Source of the DNA: a virus
IMG/VR virus record: IMGVR_UViG_3300011115_000660
Span: 1-25,832 of that record
DNA: 25,832 bases
Strand: one strand, 5' to 3'
This document shows positions 12,348-19,945 of this stretch, piece after piece. The notes under the pieces were generated by a model. It did not search any database. It saw only the letters and a program-made list of their open reading frames with translations, and was not told where the DNA came from. A program made the position numbers and the translations under genes. The stretch's first letter is position 1. The number at the start of each line of letters is the position of its first letter.

Positions 12348-14843
12348 TCAAGGCACGCCGTGGATGCCGTGGTCGCGCATACCACGGTCGATGCGCGTGG
12401 CGATGTCATTGGCGTTGTTGGACCGCGCCAAGCTCGCCGCCCGCTCATCCCACGACATCAGCGCCCACTCATCCAACTTAGCGCCTGCAACTCTGTAATA
12501 CACCGTCTCGAACGTGCGCTTTGCGTCTGTGCCGCCCGTGATCTGCCGCGTCTGCATCCGCGCCCAGCCCATGCCGTTAGGCCGCTTCAGCACATCCTGC
12601 GCGCGGCCCCACCAGTTCTTGGTGCTGTCAATCTCACCCGCTGCCGTCAAGGCATTGGTTAAGCGGCGCTTCAGGGCCGTGTTGGTGATGAAGTCTGCGG
12701 GGATGTCGTCCAGCACCTCGGATAGGATGTGATCCAGATCACTTTCGTTACTGGCCCGCATCAGCGCACGGCCCTCGCCCAGGTCTGGCGCGATACGAAG
12801 GGCCGACGTGTCAACGGCCACGCCGTGCAGGTACTGGCACAGGCCCGCGCCGAACCATGGCACGTACCGCCCGCTGACGCGCAGTGGATTGATCAGCCGC
12901 ACCAGTTCGGGCACGTCATCAAACTTTAGATTGGGCTGCACCAATACCGCGATCCGACGGTCAGTCTCGTCCAATGGTAGGGCATTCATGTGGTTGGTGG
13001 CCATCAGGATCGACGCGAAAATCTCGGCAGAGTAATTGCTGAGGTTCTTGCGCCGTATCTCCATCACCCGCTGGCGTGGATCGACCAGTTGCTTCAGCCG
13101 CTCGTACACCTCTCGCCGCTTCCACGCCATTGCCCCGCCCGCGTCGTCGCCCGCCATAACTTCCTCGCACAGCACCAGCAGCGCGTTGGCGATCCAGTCG
13201 TTGTACTGGCCTTGACCCTGCCCACCCATCAGTTCGGTGCTGCTGATATTGCGCACATGCTTCTGGCCCAGCGCGGCGGTCATCATGTCAAACAGCGTGC
13301 CACGACCCGTGCCCTGTATCTCGGCCACCATGATCACGCCGCAGTTGGGCGTGGCAGGATACTGCACCTTGGACGCCAGCCACATGCGGAACCAATCCCG
13401 CGCGCCCTCGTGCGGCACAAGATGCGTTAGCAGCGCCTCGAAGGCCGCGCCTGCCGCAGCGATCTGGGCCGCATTGACCTCGACGTGCGCCGTCGGCCGA
13501 TAGGTGTTGATGTATTGCGCGCCGTCCTCGACATAGAGGCGCTGGCCTGCGAGGTCTGGGCGGAAGCGGTGGCCGCTGACATCTATGCGGCGCGGGTCGC
13601 TGGCCCACAGGGCCACGGGGTGAATGATCTGCGAGCCGCCGCGCGGGCCGCGCACCTCGACCGCGCTAGGCTGCATCAGCACGCGAAAATTGGCCATCGT
13701 CATGGACTGCGAGGCGTCCGCATCGATGGGCATGACGCACCGCTGCTCGCTGGCGCAGAATGCCACTTCGGCGATCAGGTGATCCACGACGCGCTCCATG
13801 TCGTCGCGCATGTCAATGCCCACCTGCGCCGTCTCGGCGACGGGCGCAGGCGCGGGCTTGTCGAACAAAGTGCTGTTGCCCGCCAGTGCTTCAAGGCGAT
13901 CCAGCGCGCCCGTGTTCAGCGGCTTTGGCATCAGGGCCACGGGGCGGTGTGTCTCGTATGACGCCGTCTCCAAGATCGCCACACGCCCGTCGTGCGGGTT
14001 AAGGTATGCGATGCAGCGCGTCGTGTTGGCCGCGCTGGGCCCTTCCAGCCACGATGCGGACAGGCGCACGCTGTTATAGGCGGCGACCGTTATGTCCAGC
14101 TCTGCCAGCGTGAGCGGCCCGTGGTCGCGCGTGTCAAACACCTGATCGTCCAGATCATAAATCACGCTGGGCGAGCTGAAGCCTTCCTTGGACTTGGCAT
14201 CATTGATCCAGCCCAGTTCGGCCAGCACGCGCGAGGCGGTGTCGGCCACGATGGCGAGCTGCGCGCGCGTCAGCTCTGGCAGCTCGCAAAACAACACGTC
14301 GGCCAGCCCCCGATTGTCCACCCAACGGTAGGCCACCTCGACTTCGTCATCGCGGCCAATGGTGTGCGCGCCATAGACGCCAAACTGCCGCCCTGTATCT
14401 CCCGCGAAAATCTCCACGCGGTGGACGGCATCATCGGGCGCGCTGTCGGGCTGCCGAAAGCCCGCCGATGTCAGACGGTAGAAGCTGCTCTCGCCCTCGG
14501 CCAGACGGCAGAACCAGCACTCCTTGGCCCCCTTGCCCAGCCGCACGGGCGCGCGTTCCAGCAGCTCCCAAATGTCGGCAGGCAGGGCGTCGATGATGGC
14601 GTTGATCGCAACGGCGTCGTTCACATCCAGATCGATGGCCACCAGCCCGTTCTCAATGCGCACGCCCGTCGCCCGCCACCTAAGCTGACCAGACCACGCA
14701 TTGATCTGCGCCTCGTCCACGGTCAAGTTCGGCCAATCCTTCAGGACGCACATCTTATCCTTGTTGGCCAGAGGCGTGTACCCATTGTACAGCATCTGGT
14801 GACGCAGTGCGGTCTGCGTCTGTGTTTCTGCCTTACGATCCAT
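12348..14843 (-). CDS. primase-helicase: primase-polymerase domain plus SF3-like (DUF5906) ATPase
   Basis: The protein has 831 residues from the ATG at 14843, which has GAGG upstream; a TTG at 14858 is less likely. The N-terminal third resembles a primase-polymerase domain: GLVAIDLDV gives the paired aspartates (about 71 and 73), and RVEIFAGDTGRQFGVYGAH gives the following basic strand. The C-terminal part fits DUF5906/SF3 helicases: VIMVAEIQGTGRGTLFDMM (Walker A, with Arg where Lys is usual, about residue 514), ALLVLCEEVM (Walker B), and ASILMATNHMNALPLDETDRR (sensor and arginine finger). It should make primers and unwind DNA at the phage fork. It is the last gene before the terminator and the origin-like region. 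Confidence 0.85.
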   Translation of the reverse strand: MDRKAETQTQTALRHQMLYNGYTPLANKDKMCVLKDWPNLTVDEAQINAWSGQLRWRATGVRIENGLVAIDLDVNDAVAINAIIDALPADIWELLERAPVRLGKGAKECWFCRLAEGESSFYRLTSAGFRQPDSAPDDAVHRVEIFAGDTGRQFGVYGAHTIGRDDEVEVAYRWVDNRGLADVLFCELPELTRAQLAIVADTASRVLAELGWINDAKSKEGFSSPSVIYDLDDQVFDTRDHGPLTLAELDITVAAYNSVRLSASWLEGPSAANTTRCIAYLNPHDGRVAILETASYETHRPVALMPKPLNTGALDRLEALAGNSTLFDKPAPAPVAETAQVGIDMRDDMERVVDHLIAEVAFCASEQRCVMPIDADASQSMTMANFRVLMQPSAVEVRGPRGGSQIIHPVALWASDPRRIDVSGHRFRPDLAGQRLYVEDGAQYINTYRPTAHVEVNAAQIAAAGAAFEALLTHLVPHEGARDWFRMWLASKVQYPATPNCGVIMVAEIQGTGRGTLFDMMTAALGQKHVRNISSTELMGGQGQGQYNDWIANALLVLCEEVMAGDDAGGAMAWKRREVYERLKQLVDPRQRVMEIRRKNLSNYSAEIFASILMATNHMNALPLDETDRRIAVLVQPNLKFDDVPELVRLINPLRVSGRYVPWFGAGLCQYLHGVAVDTSALRIAPDLGEGRALMRASNESDLDHILSEVLDDIPADFITNTALKRRLTNALTAAGEIDSTKNWWGRAQDVLKRPNGMGWARMQTRQITGGTDAKRTFETVYYRVAGAKLDEWALMSWDERAASLARSNNANDIATRIDRGMRDHGIHGVP

Positions 14844-14858
14844 GATCACATCCCTCAA

Positions 14859-16262
14859 TCAATCAATTGTCTTGGTGTAATAGAAGCTCTCACTGGCTTC
14901 GCACGATATGGGCAGCCCCGTGGCCCAATCGGGAAGCTCCAACATAGCACGCTCCAATGCCGCGCGGCCATCCGCTACATCTGGCATCGGGCACAGGCCG
15001 ATGATCTCGTCGTGCGTGTGGCCCACCACCAGTTGTGGGTGCGAGAGCGACAGGCGCAAGAGGGCGTTCTTCAGCAGCGCGCCCGCGACGGCCTGCACGG
15101 CATTCTCCACCAGCGTGCCGTACCACAGGGCCGCGCGACCATAGCCGCGCCGATAGGTAAGCTGCTCGCGCACCTCGACCTTGCCCGTCAGCTTGTCCTT
15201 GCGCTCGCGCATTTCCCAGCGCAGCATCGGGTACAGCAGCGGCTCGCCGTTGGGCAGCAGGCACGCCAGCGTGCCGTGCATATAGTCGGGCAGGTACACA
15301 TAGTGCAGGTGGTTACCGACGGGGCGCAGTTGGTTGTGGTGGTGCATACACCAGATCACCGCTTCCCAAGTGTCATCCCAGTATCGGCGCGCCCACGGGT
15401 TTGTCGCCCGCCACTTTTCCACCACGTCAGCCGCTTCGTCGTCGCTGAATGACGCGCCATAATTGCGCGCCATCGCAAACAGCGCGCCCTTGCCACCGCC
15501 AAAGCCCAGCGACAGCACGGGAACCTTGCCGTGGCTCTGGCGCTCGGCCTTGGTCACGTCCTTTGGCTCCTTATTCAGGATCGACCCCGCCTGTCGCTTG
15601 TAAATGTCGGGCAGCGACGGGTCTGCATCATTCTGCCTGAATATATCTAGCACTGGATCAGCGCCGAAGGCGTCGCCCAGCCACGGCAGCACGCGCGCCT
15701 CAATGGCACTGTAATCGGCCCAGATCATCTTGTACCCATCGGGCGCGACAAAGACAGGACGGATTAGGCGCGATAGGGTGCGGCCCACGGGGCCGTATTC
15801 TTTCAACGTGTCATAAGACGCGCCATCCATGATCTGGTCAATGACGGCCAGCTCTTTAGCCTGATCGCCCACCGTGGCGCGTGCAAGGTTATGGATTTGC
15901 AAACCGCGCGACGAAAACCGCCCCGTCGCCGCTGCGCCATAGTACACATATTGGCCGCGCAGGCGGTCACCGCGCGACACCATCGGCAACAGCTTGACAA
16001 ACTTCTTGGGCGTGGCCGACGCGCCATAGGCGCGGACGTGCAGCACCTGCAACACGGTCGTCTCGTCGTTTGTCAAAGCGCGCTCGTCGGCGACCCGCTC
16101 CAAATAGGCGATCAAGTCCTCGACGCGGCTGCGCTCTAACGAATATGTTTCAAGCCTTGTAACACCGTCGCCTTCCTCGTCCTGCTCCTCGACCACCTCG
16201 CGCAGCAGGATCGCCACCGCCTCGGCCATATGACCAAGGCGCGCGACCACCCAATCGCACAA
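14859..16262 (-). CDS. family A DNA polymerase, C-terminal polymerase part (frameshifted from the upstream gene)
   Basis: This part carries the polymerase core: YGAAATGRFSSRGLQIHNL, motif A (MIWADYSAIEARVLPW), the K...LSLGFGGGKGAL...YG segment of motif B, and motif C (VVGHTHDEIIG). It has no credible start: the first in-frame start codon is a TTG at 16262 with no ribosome site, and the next is an ATG at 16229. The upstream frame loses homology exactly here and continues into an Arg/Trp/Cys-rich tail. The two parts together make one normal exonuclease-polymerase. Either one base is missing (indel or assembly error) or the ribosome shifts by -1. It replicates the phage genome with the primase-helicase downstream. 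Confidence 0.9.
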   Translation of the reverse strand: MCDWVVARLGHMAEAVAILLREVVEEQDEEGDGVTRLETYSLERSRVEDLIAYLERVADERALTNDETTVLQVLHVRAYGASATPKKFVKLLPMVSRGDRLRGQYVYYGAAATGRFSSRGLQIHNLARATVGDQAKELAVIDQIMDGASYDTLKEYGPVGRTLSRLIRPVFVAPDGYKMIWADYSAIEARVLPWLGDAFGADPVLDIFRQNDADPSLPDIYKRQAGSILNKEPKDVTKAERQSHGKVPVLSLGFGGGKGALFAMARNYGASFSDDEAADVVEKWRATNPWARRYWDDTWEAVIWCMHHHNQLRPVGNHLHYVYLPDYMHGTLACLLPNGEPLLYPMLRWEMRERKDKLTGKVEVREQLTYRRGYGRAALWYGTLVENAVQAVAGALLKNALLRLSLSHPQLVVGHTHDEIIGLCPMPDVADGRAALERAMLELPDWATGLPISCEASESFYYTKTID

Positions 16263-17014
16263 GGGACGTGCTGGTTGACCGTCCTGATCGCGCCGCCCGT
16301 CAGGCGGTGGATGTCATAGTCGGCACGCTCGGCATTCTCAATCGCCAGCGCGCCCGCCGCGCGGGCAAATTCCACGTCCACGGGCATTCCCGTGTCGTTG
16401 ATCTGCTCGCTGGCCCAATACTGTTGCCACGCCAGATCAGACAGCGGCAGGGTGGCCTGCCAGACGGTGCGCAGGGGCGGGATGTCATCCAGCGCATACA
16501 GCGTAAATGCGTTCCACTCGGCAGGATGCTCGGCAGGGTCAGCAAAAGGCGGCACGCAGAATTTCTGGATCAGGCGCTTGCCGTCGGGCCGCTTCTGAAT
16601 TTCGGCGCGCACGACCCTGCCCGCGCTGGCCAGATCAGGCGGCAAATGCGAGCGCACGGCCTGCACCATCGCATCCTTGAAATGTTCGGGCTTGGCATTG
16701 CTGTACCCCAGAATGCCGCGCGACAGGGCGAGGCGGTCAAAGCCCGCATTCCACGCCACAAAGTGCGCCTCGCCCATTTCGACACGCTCCAGAAACTCCA
16801 ACAGGTCAGTGGGCGCGTCGTTCCAATCGAGCCACTCACCCAGATGCGCGCGATCCTGCTTCCAAATTTTCACGGGCCCGTCGCCGATGGCATAGGTCAC
16901 GATCATCACCCGAAAGGCAGGGTCTGCACTGTACGGGTACACGCCCGTCGCCTTCAGATCAGCGCCCGACAGCGTCTCGGTGTCGATAAAGCAGAGGTTG
17001 TCGATATTTTCCAT
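16136..17014 (-). CDS. family A DNA polymerase, N-terminal 3'-5' exonuclease part (frame ends early)
   Basis: The ATG at 17014 overlaps the stop of the preceding gene by one base. Counting from the TTG three bases upstream, exonuclease site I is FIDTET (Asp12, Glu14), site II is FVAWNAGFDRL (Asn90, Asp94) and site III is YALDD (174-178). The polymerase lead-in QINDTGMPVDVEFA and LTGGAIRTVNQHV follows. After NQHVP the frame becomes Arg/Trp/Cys-rich, ending in TVLQGLKHIR; these last 40 or so residues look out of frame. The coding sense resumes in the -1 frame as LCDWVVARLG, giving a joint of H-V-P-L-C-D-W. Proofreading activity is expected if the two parts are made as one chain. Confidence 0.88.
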   Translation of the reverse strand: MENIDNLCFIDTETLSGADLKATGVYPYSADPAFRVMIVTYAIGDGPVKIWKQDRAHLGEWLDWNDAPTDLLEFLERVEMGEAHFVAWNAGFDRLALSRGILGYSNAKPEHFKDAMVQAVRSHLPPDLASAGRVVRAEIQKRPDGKRLIQKFCVPPFADPAEHPAEWNAFTLYALDDIPPLRTVWQATLPLSDLAWQQYWASEQINDTGMPVDVEFARAAGALAIENAERADYDIHRLTGGAIRTVNQHVPCAIGWSRALVIWPRRWRSCCARWSRSRTRKATVLQGLKHIR

Positions 17015-17307
17015 CAACGCACCGCCTGATCAATTTTGCTTTCGGCCTCGATGACACGATGTTCCACCTCGTCCGCAAAAGCGATTGATACAGCCATGCA
17101 CGCATCGCAATCGCACAAATCAGCAAAGTGCGCGACGGTTGATGCTAAACCCATCGCCGCGCCGACCATAACGGCAGGCGGCAGTTTGTGCTTTGTTGCC
17201 CACGCCGCGAGTTGATCGTTTAGGCTGTCCATGACGGCATAAAAATCAACCCACGCCTCGCCCGTGACCACCGCCAGCACCTTTTTTTCTTCGCTATGTT
17301 CGCTCAT
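17014..17307 (-). CDS. unknown small protein of the replication operon, 97 aa
   Basis: I do not recognise this protein. It is mostly helical in appearance, with LPPAVMVGAAMGLASTVAHF (about 42-61) as a small-residue helix followed by a cysteine cluster, LCDCDACMAV (three Cys). It overlaps the nuclease gene upstream by 14 bases and shares one base with the polymerase gene downstream, so it is made together with both. A polymerase or nuclease accessory role is possible from position alone. Confidence 0.6.
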   Translation of the reverse strand: MSEHSEEKKVLAVVTGEAWVDFYAVMDSLNDQLAAWATKHKLPPAVMVGAAMGLASTVAHFADLCDCDACMAVSIAFADEVEHRVIEAESKIDQAVR

Positions 17308-17593
17308 CGTGTTTCCTATCTCCTAAAAGCGCGTCCACCTCGGCCCGCGTCTTGATAAAGTGATGCTCGCAGCCCAGCGCCACTAGGCGCGCGCGCCACC
17401 AGTGCTGCAACTTTGATATGACCCCGCCCGCTGGTCGCTTTAACTCGACGAACACCACGCGCGGCCCTGACAGCACTATAAGACGATCAGGTACTCCACG
17501 CAACCCCACTGGGGATAGTTTTATACACACCCCACCCAGCACCTCTACACGCTGCCGTAAATATTCCTCTATTGACGCTTCGCGCTGTGCCAT
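17294..17593 (-). CDS. VRR-NUC nuclease, 99 aa
   Basis: The core motif is intact: GLRGVPDRLIVLSG, then VVFVELKRPAGG, then a helix with KLQHWWRARL and the ending KTRAEVDALL. The Pro-Asp and Glu-x-Lys residues are the metal-binding signature of the PD-(D/E)XK nucleases of the VRR-NUC family. At 99 residues it is a stand-alone domain, as usual in phages. It would cut structured DNA during replication or recombination. It is the first gene of the minus-strand replication operon, and GGGAG lies 8 bases before the ATG, within one arm of a palindrome shared with the divergent operon. Confidence 0.9.
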   Translation of the reverse strand: MAQREASIEEYLRQRVEVLGGVCIKLSPVGLRGVPDRLIVLSGPRVVFVELKRPAGGVISKLQHWWRARLVALGCEHHFIKTRAEVDALLGDRKHDERT

Positions 17594-17600
17594 GTATGTA
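17572..17600 (+). promoter_or_regulatory. possible sigma70-type promoter of the plus-strand operon
   Basis: TTGACG (17572-17577) and TATGTA (17595-17600) are separated by 17 bases. The -35 part lies inside the start of the divergent nuclease gene. The start point would be about 17607, leaving a short leader with GGAG before the ATG at 17627. Confidence 0.45.
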
Positions 17601-17624
17601 CTCCCTACATCACTATGGAGTACA
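17597..17624. promoter_or_regulatory. palindrome spanning the divergent starts; both arms carry a ribosome site
   Basis: TGTACTCC (17597-17604) and GGAGTACA (17617-17624) form a perfect 8-bp inverted repeat with a 12-base spacer. Read outward, each arm gives a GGAG ribosome site for one operon. The left arm overlaps the -10 of the plus-strand promoter candidate, so it could be an operator for the regulator encoded directly downstream. Confidence 0.5.
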
Positions 17625-17626
17625 CC

Positions 17627-17815
17627 ATGATCGACCTAAACGCAATGAGGCTGCCAGAGGCAGACCAACAGCGGGATGCTGTGAAGACGTTCCTGACACC
17701 AGAGGCGCGCGCACGGGTGAAGGCCGCCGCGTCGTTCACGGGCCGCCCTGAGTACGTCATCATCGAGGCTGCCATCATGCAAGCCCTGCCAGCAGCGGAT
17801 GCAACGACAGCATGA
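17627..17815 (+). CDS. ribbon-helix-helix-like small protein, possible regulator, 62 aa
   Basis: The segment VKTFLTPEARARVKAAASFT followed by GRPEYVIIEAAIMQAL fits the strand-helix-helix pattern of small DNA-binding dimers (CopG/Arc type): a short beta strand, an amphipathic helix and a second helix after a Gly turn. The ATG at 17627 is preferred over one at 17615 because GGAG lies 6 bases before it. It overlaps the nuclease gene downstream by 4 bases (ATGA). As first gene of the operon, next to a palindrome, autoregulation of both divergent operons is plausible. The fold call is from pattern only. Confidence 0.5.
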   Translation: MIDLNAMRLPEADQQRDAVKTFLTPEARARVKAAASFTGRPEYVIIEAAIMQALPAADATTA

Positions 17816-19083
17816 CCCAGCACATCACCCCCGAAGAACACAGCGACGTGGTGGGCGGATCGACTGCCGCGCGCCGCATTGGCTGCCCCGCCAGCTATAG
17901 GCTGGAGAAGCTTGTGCCACGCAACGATGTCGGCAGTGTATATGCCCGCGAGGGTACGGCCCTGCACGAGCTGATGGCGATGGCCCTGCGCGATGGCGTC
18001 GAGCCGACAGACATTCTGCCCTATACGTTCACGCACCCTGAAGGCTGGTCTTTCGTCGTTGACCAAGCCCTTTGGGATGACAAGGGCGAGCCTGCCTTGA
18101 CTGCCTATGACACGTTTGTGGCGCGGATCGAAAAAGAAATCGGCGAGCCGATGCGCATTTTGGTGGAGCGGCGCGTACAGTTTCCCGACGTCGCGGGCGC
18201 ATTCGGCACGTCGGATATTATCGGGCGCTGCGGCGGCGAGCTGTTCGTGATGGATTGGAAATTTGGCCACGGGCAGGTGTCAGCACAGGACAACAAGCAA
18301 TTGCTGTTCTATGCGGCAGGCGCGCTGAATACGGAACGCGCGTGGGTGGGCGATGTAAGCTATGACACCCCCGTCACGCTGGCGATCATCCAGCCCGCTA
18401 ACGCGATGCTGGGCATGAACATCGTACAGGCGTGGACGACCGACGTGTCCCGCTTAGAAGACTATGCGGCAGAGTTGACAGCCGCAGTCGATGAAGCGCA
18501 GCAGGAAAACGCGCGCTGCACCAAGGGCGATTGGTGCAAGTTTGCGCGCTGCAAGACAGTCTGCCCATTGCACCTGAATGCGTTTGGGTCGCTCGGCGAA
18601 AAGCTGGCGAAGCTGAACGAGGCCAAGGCGGCATCCAATGGATCGCCCGAAGACCGTCTTGATTGGGCGCAGCGGTATGCAGAGCTGCTGGAAATGGCAG
18701 AGCTGGTCGAGCCGCTGGTGGCCGAAGTGTTCGCGCAGGCGCACGCCTATGCCGAACAGGGCAACAAGATCGAGGGATGGGGCTTGCAGGCGAAGCCCGA
18801 AGGCAACCGCAAATGGGCCGTCGAGCAGCGCCTACTGAAGCTGTTTTTCAAGCGTCACCGCATCAAATTGGATGAGTGGGCAGAGCGCAAGGTGAAGTCG
18901 CCCGCGCAGATCGAAAAGCTGCTGAAGGCGCGCGACATTGCCCTGCCCAAGCATTATGTGGAGCGCGCGCCGTCTAGCGGCACGTCTCTGAAGCGAACGG
19001 AAAAGATCACCCGCCCGACGCGCAGCGTGCCCGAACGGCTGGCCGATCTATCCCAGAAATTGCTTGGCGCGGTAACGCGCTAG
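17812..19083 (+). CDS. DUF2800 Cas4-like nuclease with iron-sulfur cluster cysteines
   Basis: This 423-residue protein has GTALHELMAMAL (His52), VERRV (Glu119), GTSDIIGR (Asp135), LFVMDWKFGHG (Asp148, Lys150) and QLLFYAAGAL (Gln163), together the full active site of the RecB/Cas4 PD-(D/E)XK fold. Cys25 plus a C-terminal cluster (Cys236, 242, 247, 251) can hold a 4Fe-4S cluster as in Cas4 and AddB. This is the DUF2800 family that accompanies phage replication genes. It should process DNA ends during recombination-dependent replication. It overlaps the regulator gene and is followed by a 67-base gap. Confidence 0.9.
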   Translation: MTQHITPEEHSDVVGGSTAARRIGCPASYRLEKLVPRNDVGSVYAREGTALHELMAMALRDGVEPTDILPYTFTHPEGWSFVVDQALWDDKGEPALTAYDTFVARIEKEIGEPMRILVERRVQFPDVAGAFGTSDIIGRCGGELFVMDWKFGHGQVSAQDNKQLLFYAAGALNTERAWVGDVSYDTPVTLAIIQPANAMLGMNIVQAWTTDVSRLEDYAAELTAAVDEAQQENARCTKGDWCKFARCKTVCPLHLNAFGSLGEKLAKLNEAKAASNGSPEDRLDWAQRYAELLEMAELVEPLVAEVFAQAHAYAEQGNKIEGWGLQAKPEGNRKWAVEQRLLKLFFKRHRIKLDEWAERKVKSPAQIEKLLKARDIALPKHYVERAPSSGTSLKRTEKITRPTRSVPERLADLSQKLLGAVTR

Positions 19084-19150
19084 GCCGTGGCGTCACCTGC
19101 CCAGTGGTGAGGAACGGCGCGCTGCGCCAATATGAAAGAGAGACACGAAG

Positions 19151-19891
19151 ATGAATACGCAAGTACAAAAACCGAATGCTGGCGCAATGGCCGTCTACCA
19201 GACACTGCGGGCGGGCGTCGCGCAGACGCGCGCGTCGATGCCTGTCATGACGGGTGGCACGCCATACCTGCGCCTGCTGCGTGATGGCAAGTGGGCTATG
19301 GGCGCTGAAGACAGCGAGATTGTGGACGGCACTGAGGCCATCATCAACCCGCTTTCGATCCAGCATGGTTATAGCTGCTGGACAGATCGCGGGCCGAAGG
19401 AAGGCAAAAACGAAAAGCTGGGCGAAGAAATGTGGAAGATCACCCAGCCCAAGCCGATGGCGAACACGTTAGAGGAGCTGTCCGACCCTCGCACGCAGAA
19501 GCCGTGCAAGTGGAAGGATCAGATGTCGTTCGAGTTGAAATTGCTGGACGGCAAGTACAAGGGCGAGCAGGCGCAATACTCGGCCACCTCAGTGGGCGGC
19601 CTGCGCTTGGCGGATACGATCTTGAAAGAGCTGGAAAACCAGCTCGACACGGGGTCGATGTACATCTTCCCAATCGTCCGCATCAGCAGCGATAGCTATC
19701 CGCATTCGAGCTATGGCAAGACCTACACGCCCGTGATGGAAATCGTGGGCTGGGCCGACATGAACGGCAACGAGGAAGGGGCCGACGCGGGCGACGCGCC
19801 AGCACCAGAGCCTGAAGTGGAAGCGCCAGCACCCGCCGTCGAGGAACCTGCCGCGCAGGCCGCGCCTGCGGGCCGTCGCCGTCGCGTCTAA
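19151..19891 (+). CDS. conserved replication-module protein, candidate ssDNA-binding protein, 246 aa
   Basis: This is not a named family I can be sure of. It has a beta-rich central part with PYLRLLRDGKWAMGAEDSEI, NPLSIQHGYSCWTDRG, MSFELKLLDGKYKGEQAQY and TYTPVMEIVGWADMNG, then an acidic Pro/Ala-rich tail (EPEVEAPAPAVEEPAAQ) closed by five basic residues (GRRRRV end). It holds the slot filled by the DUF2815 single-strand DNA-binding protein in comparable phage modules (DUF2800, then SSB, then helicase). An acidic flexible tail is also an SSB feature, though the basic end is not. The ribosome site is AGAGAGAC before the ATG. A stable hairpin follows the stop. Confidence 0.5.
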   Translation: MNTQVQKPNAGAMAVYQTLRAGVAQTRASMPVMTGGTPYLRLLRDGKWAMGAEDSEIVDGTEAIINPLSIQHGYSCWTDRGPKEGKNEKLGEEMWKITQPKPMANTLEELSDPRTQKPCKWKDQMSFELKLLDGKYKGEQAQYSATSVGGLRLADTILKELENQLDTGSMYIFPIVRISSDSYPHSSYGKTYTPVMEIVGWADMNGNEEGADAGDAPAPEPEVEAPAPAVEEPAAQAAPAGRRRRV

Positions 19892-19899
19892 GGCACGAG

Positions 19900-19925
19900 G
19901 GGCGGGCGGTACACACCGCCCGCCC
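19900..19925 (+). other. strong intercistronic hairpin
   Basis: GGGCGGGCGGT (19900-19910) and ACCGCCCGCCC (19915-19925) form a perfect 11-bp stem with the loop ACAC, in the 54-bp gap before the helicase gene. No T run follows. It may protect the upstream mRNA from 3' decay or reduce readthrough, making the upstream protein more abundant than the helicase. Confidence 0.6.
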
Positions 19926-19945
19926 ACACCGCACGGGGGGACGTT

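Noticed and set aside
13992-15452. 486-codon open frame on the plus strand
   Set aside because: It runs antisense across two clear genes (polymerase and primase-helicase) and is a by-product of high-GC codon use.
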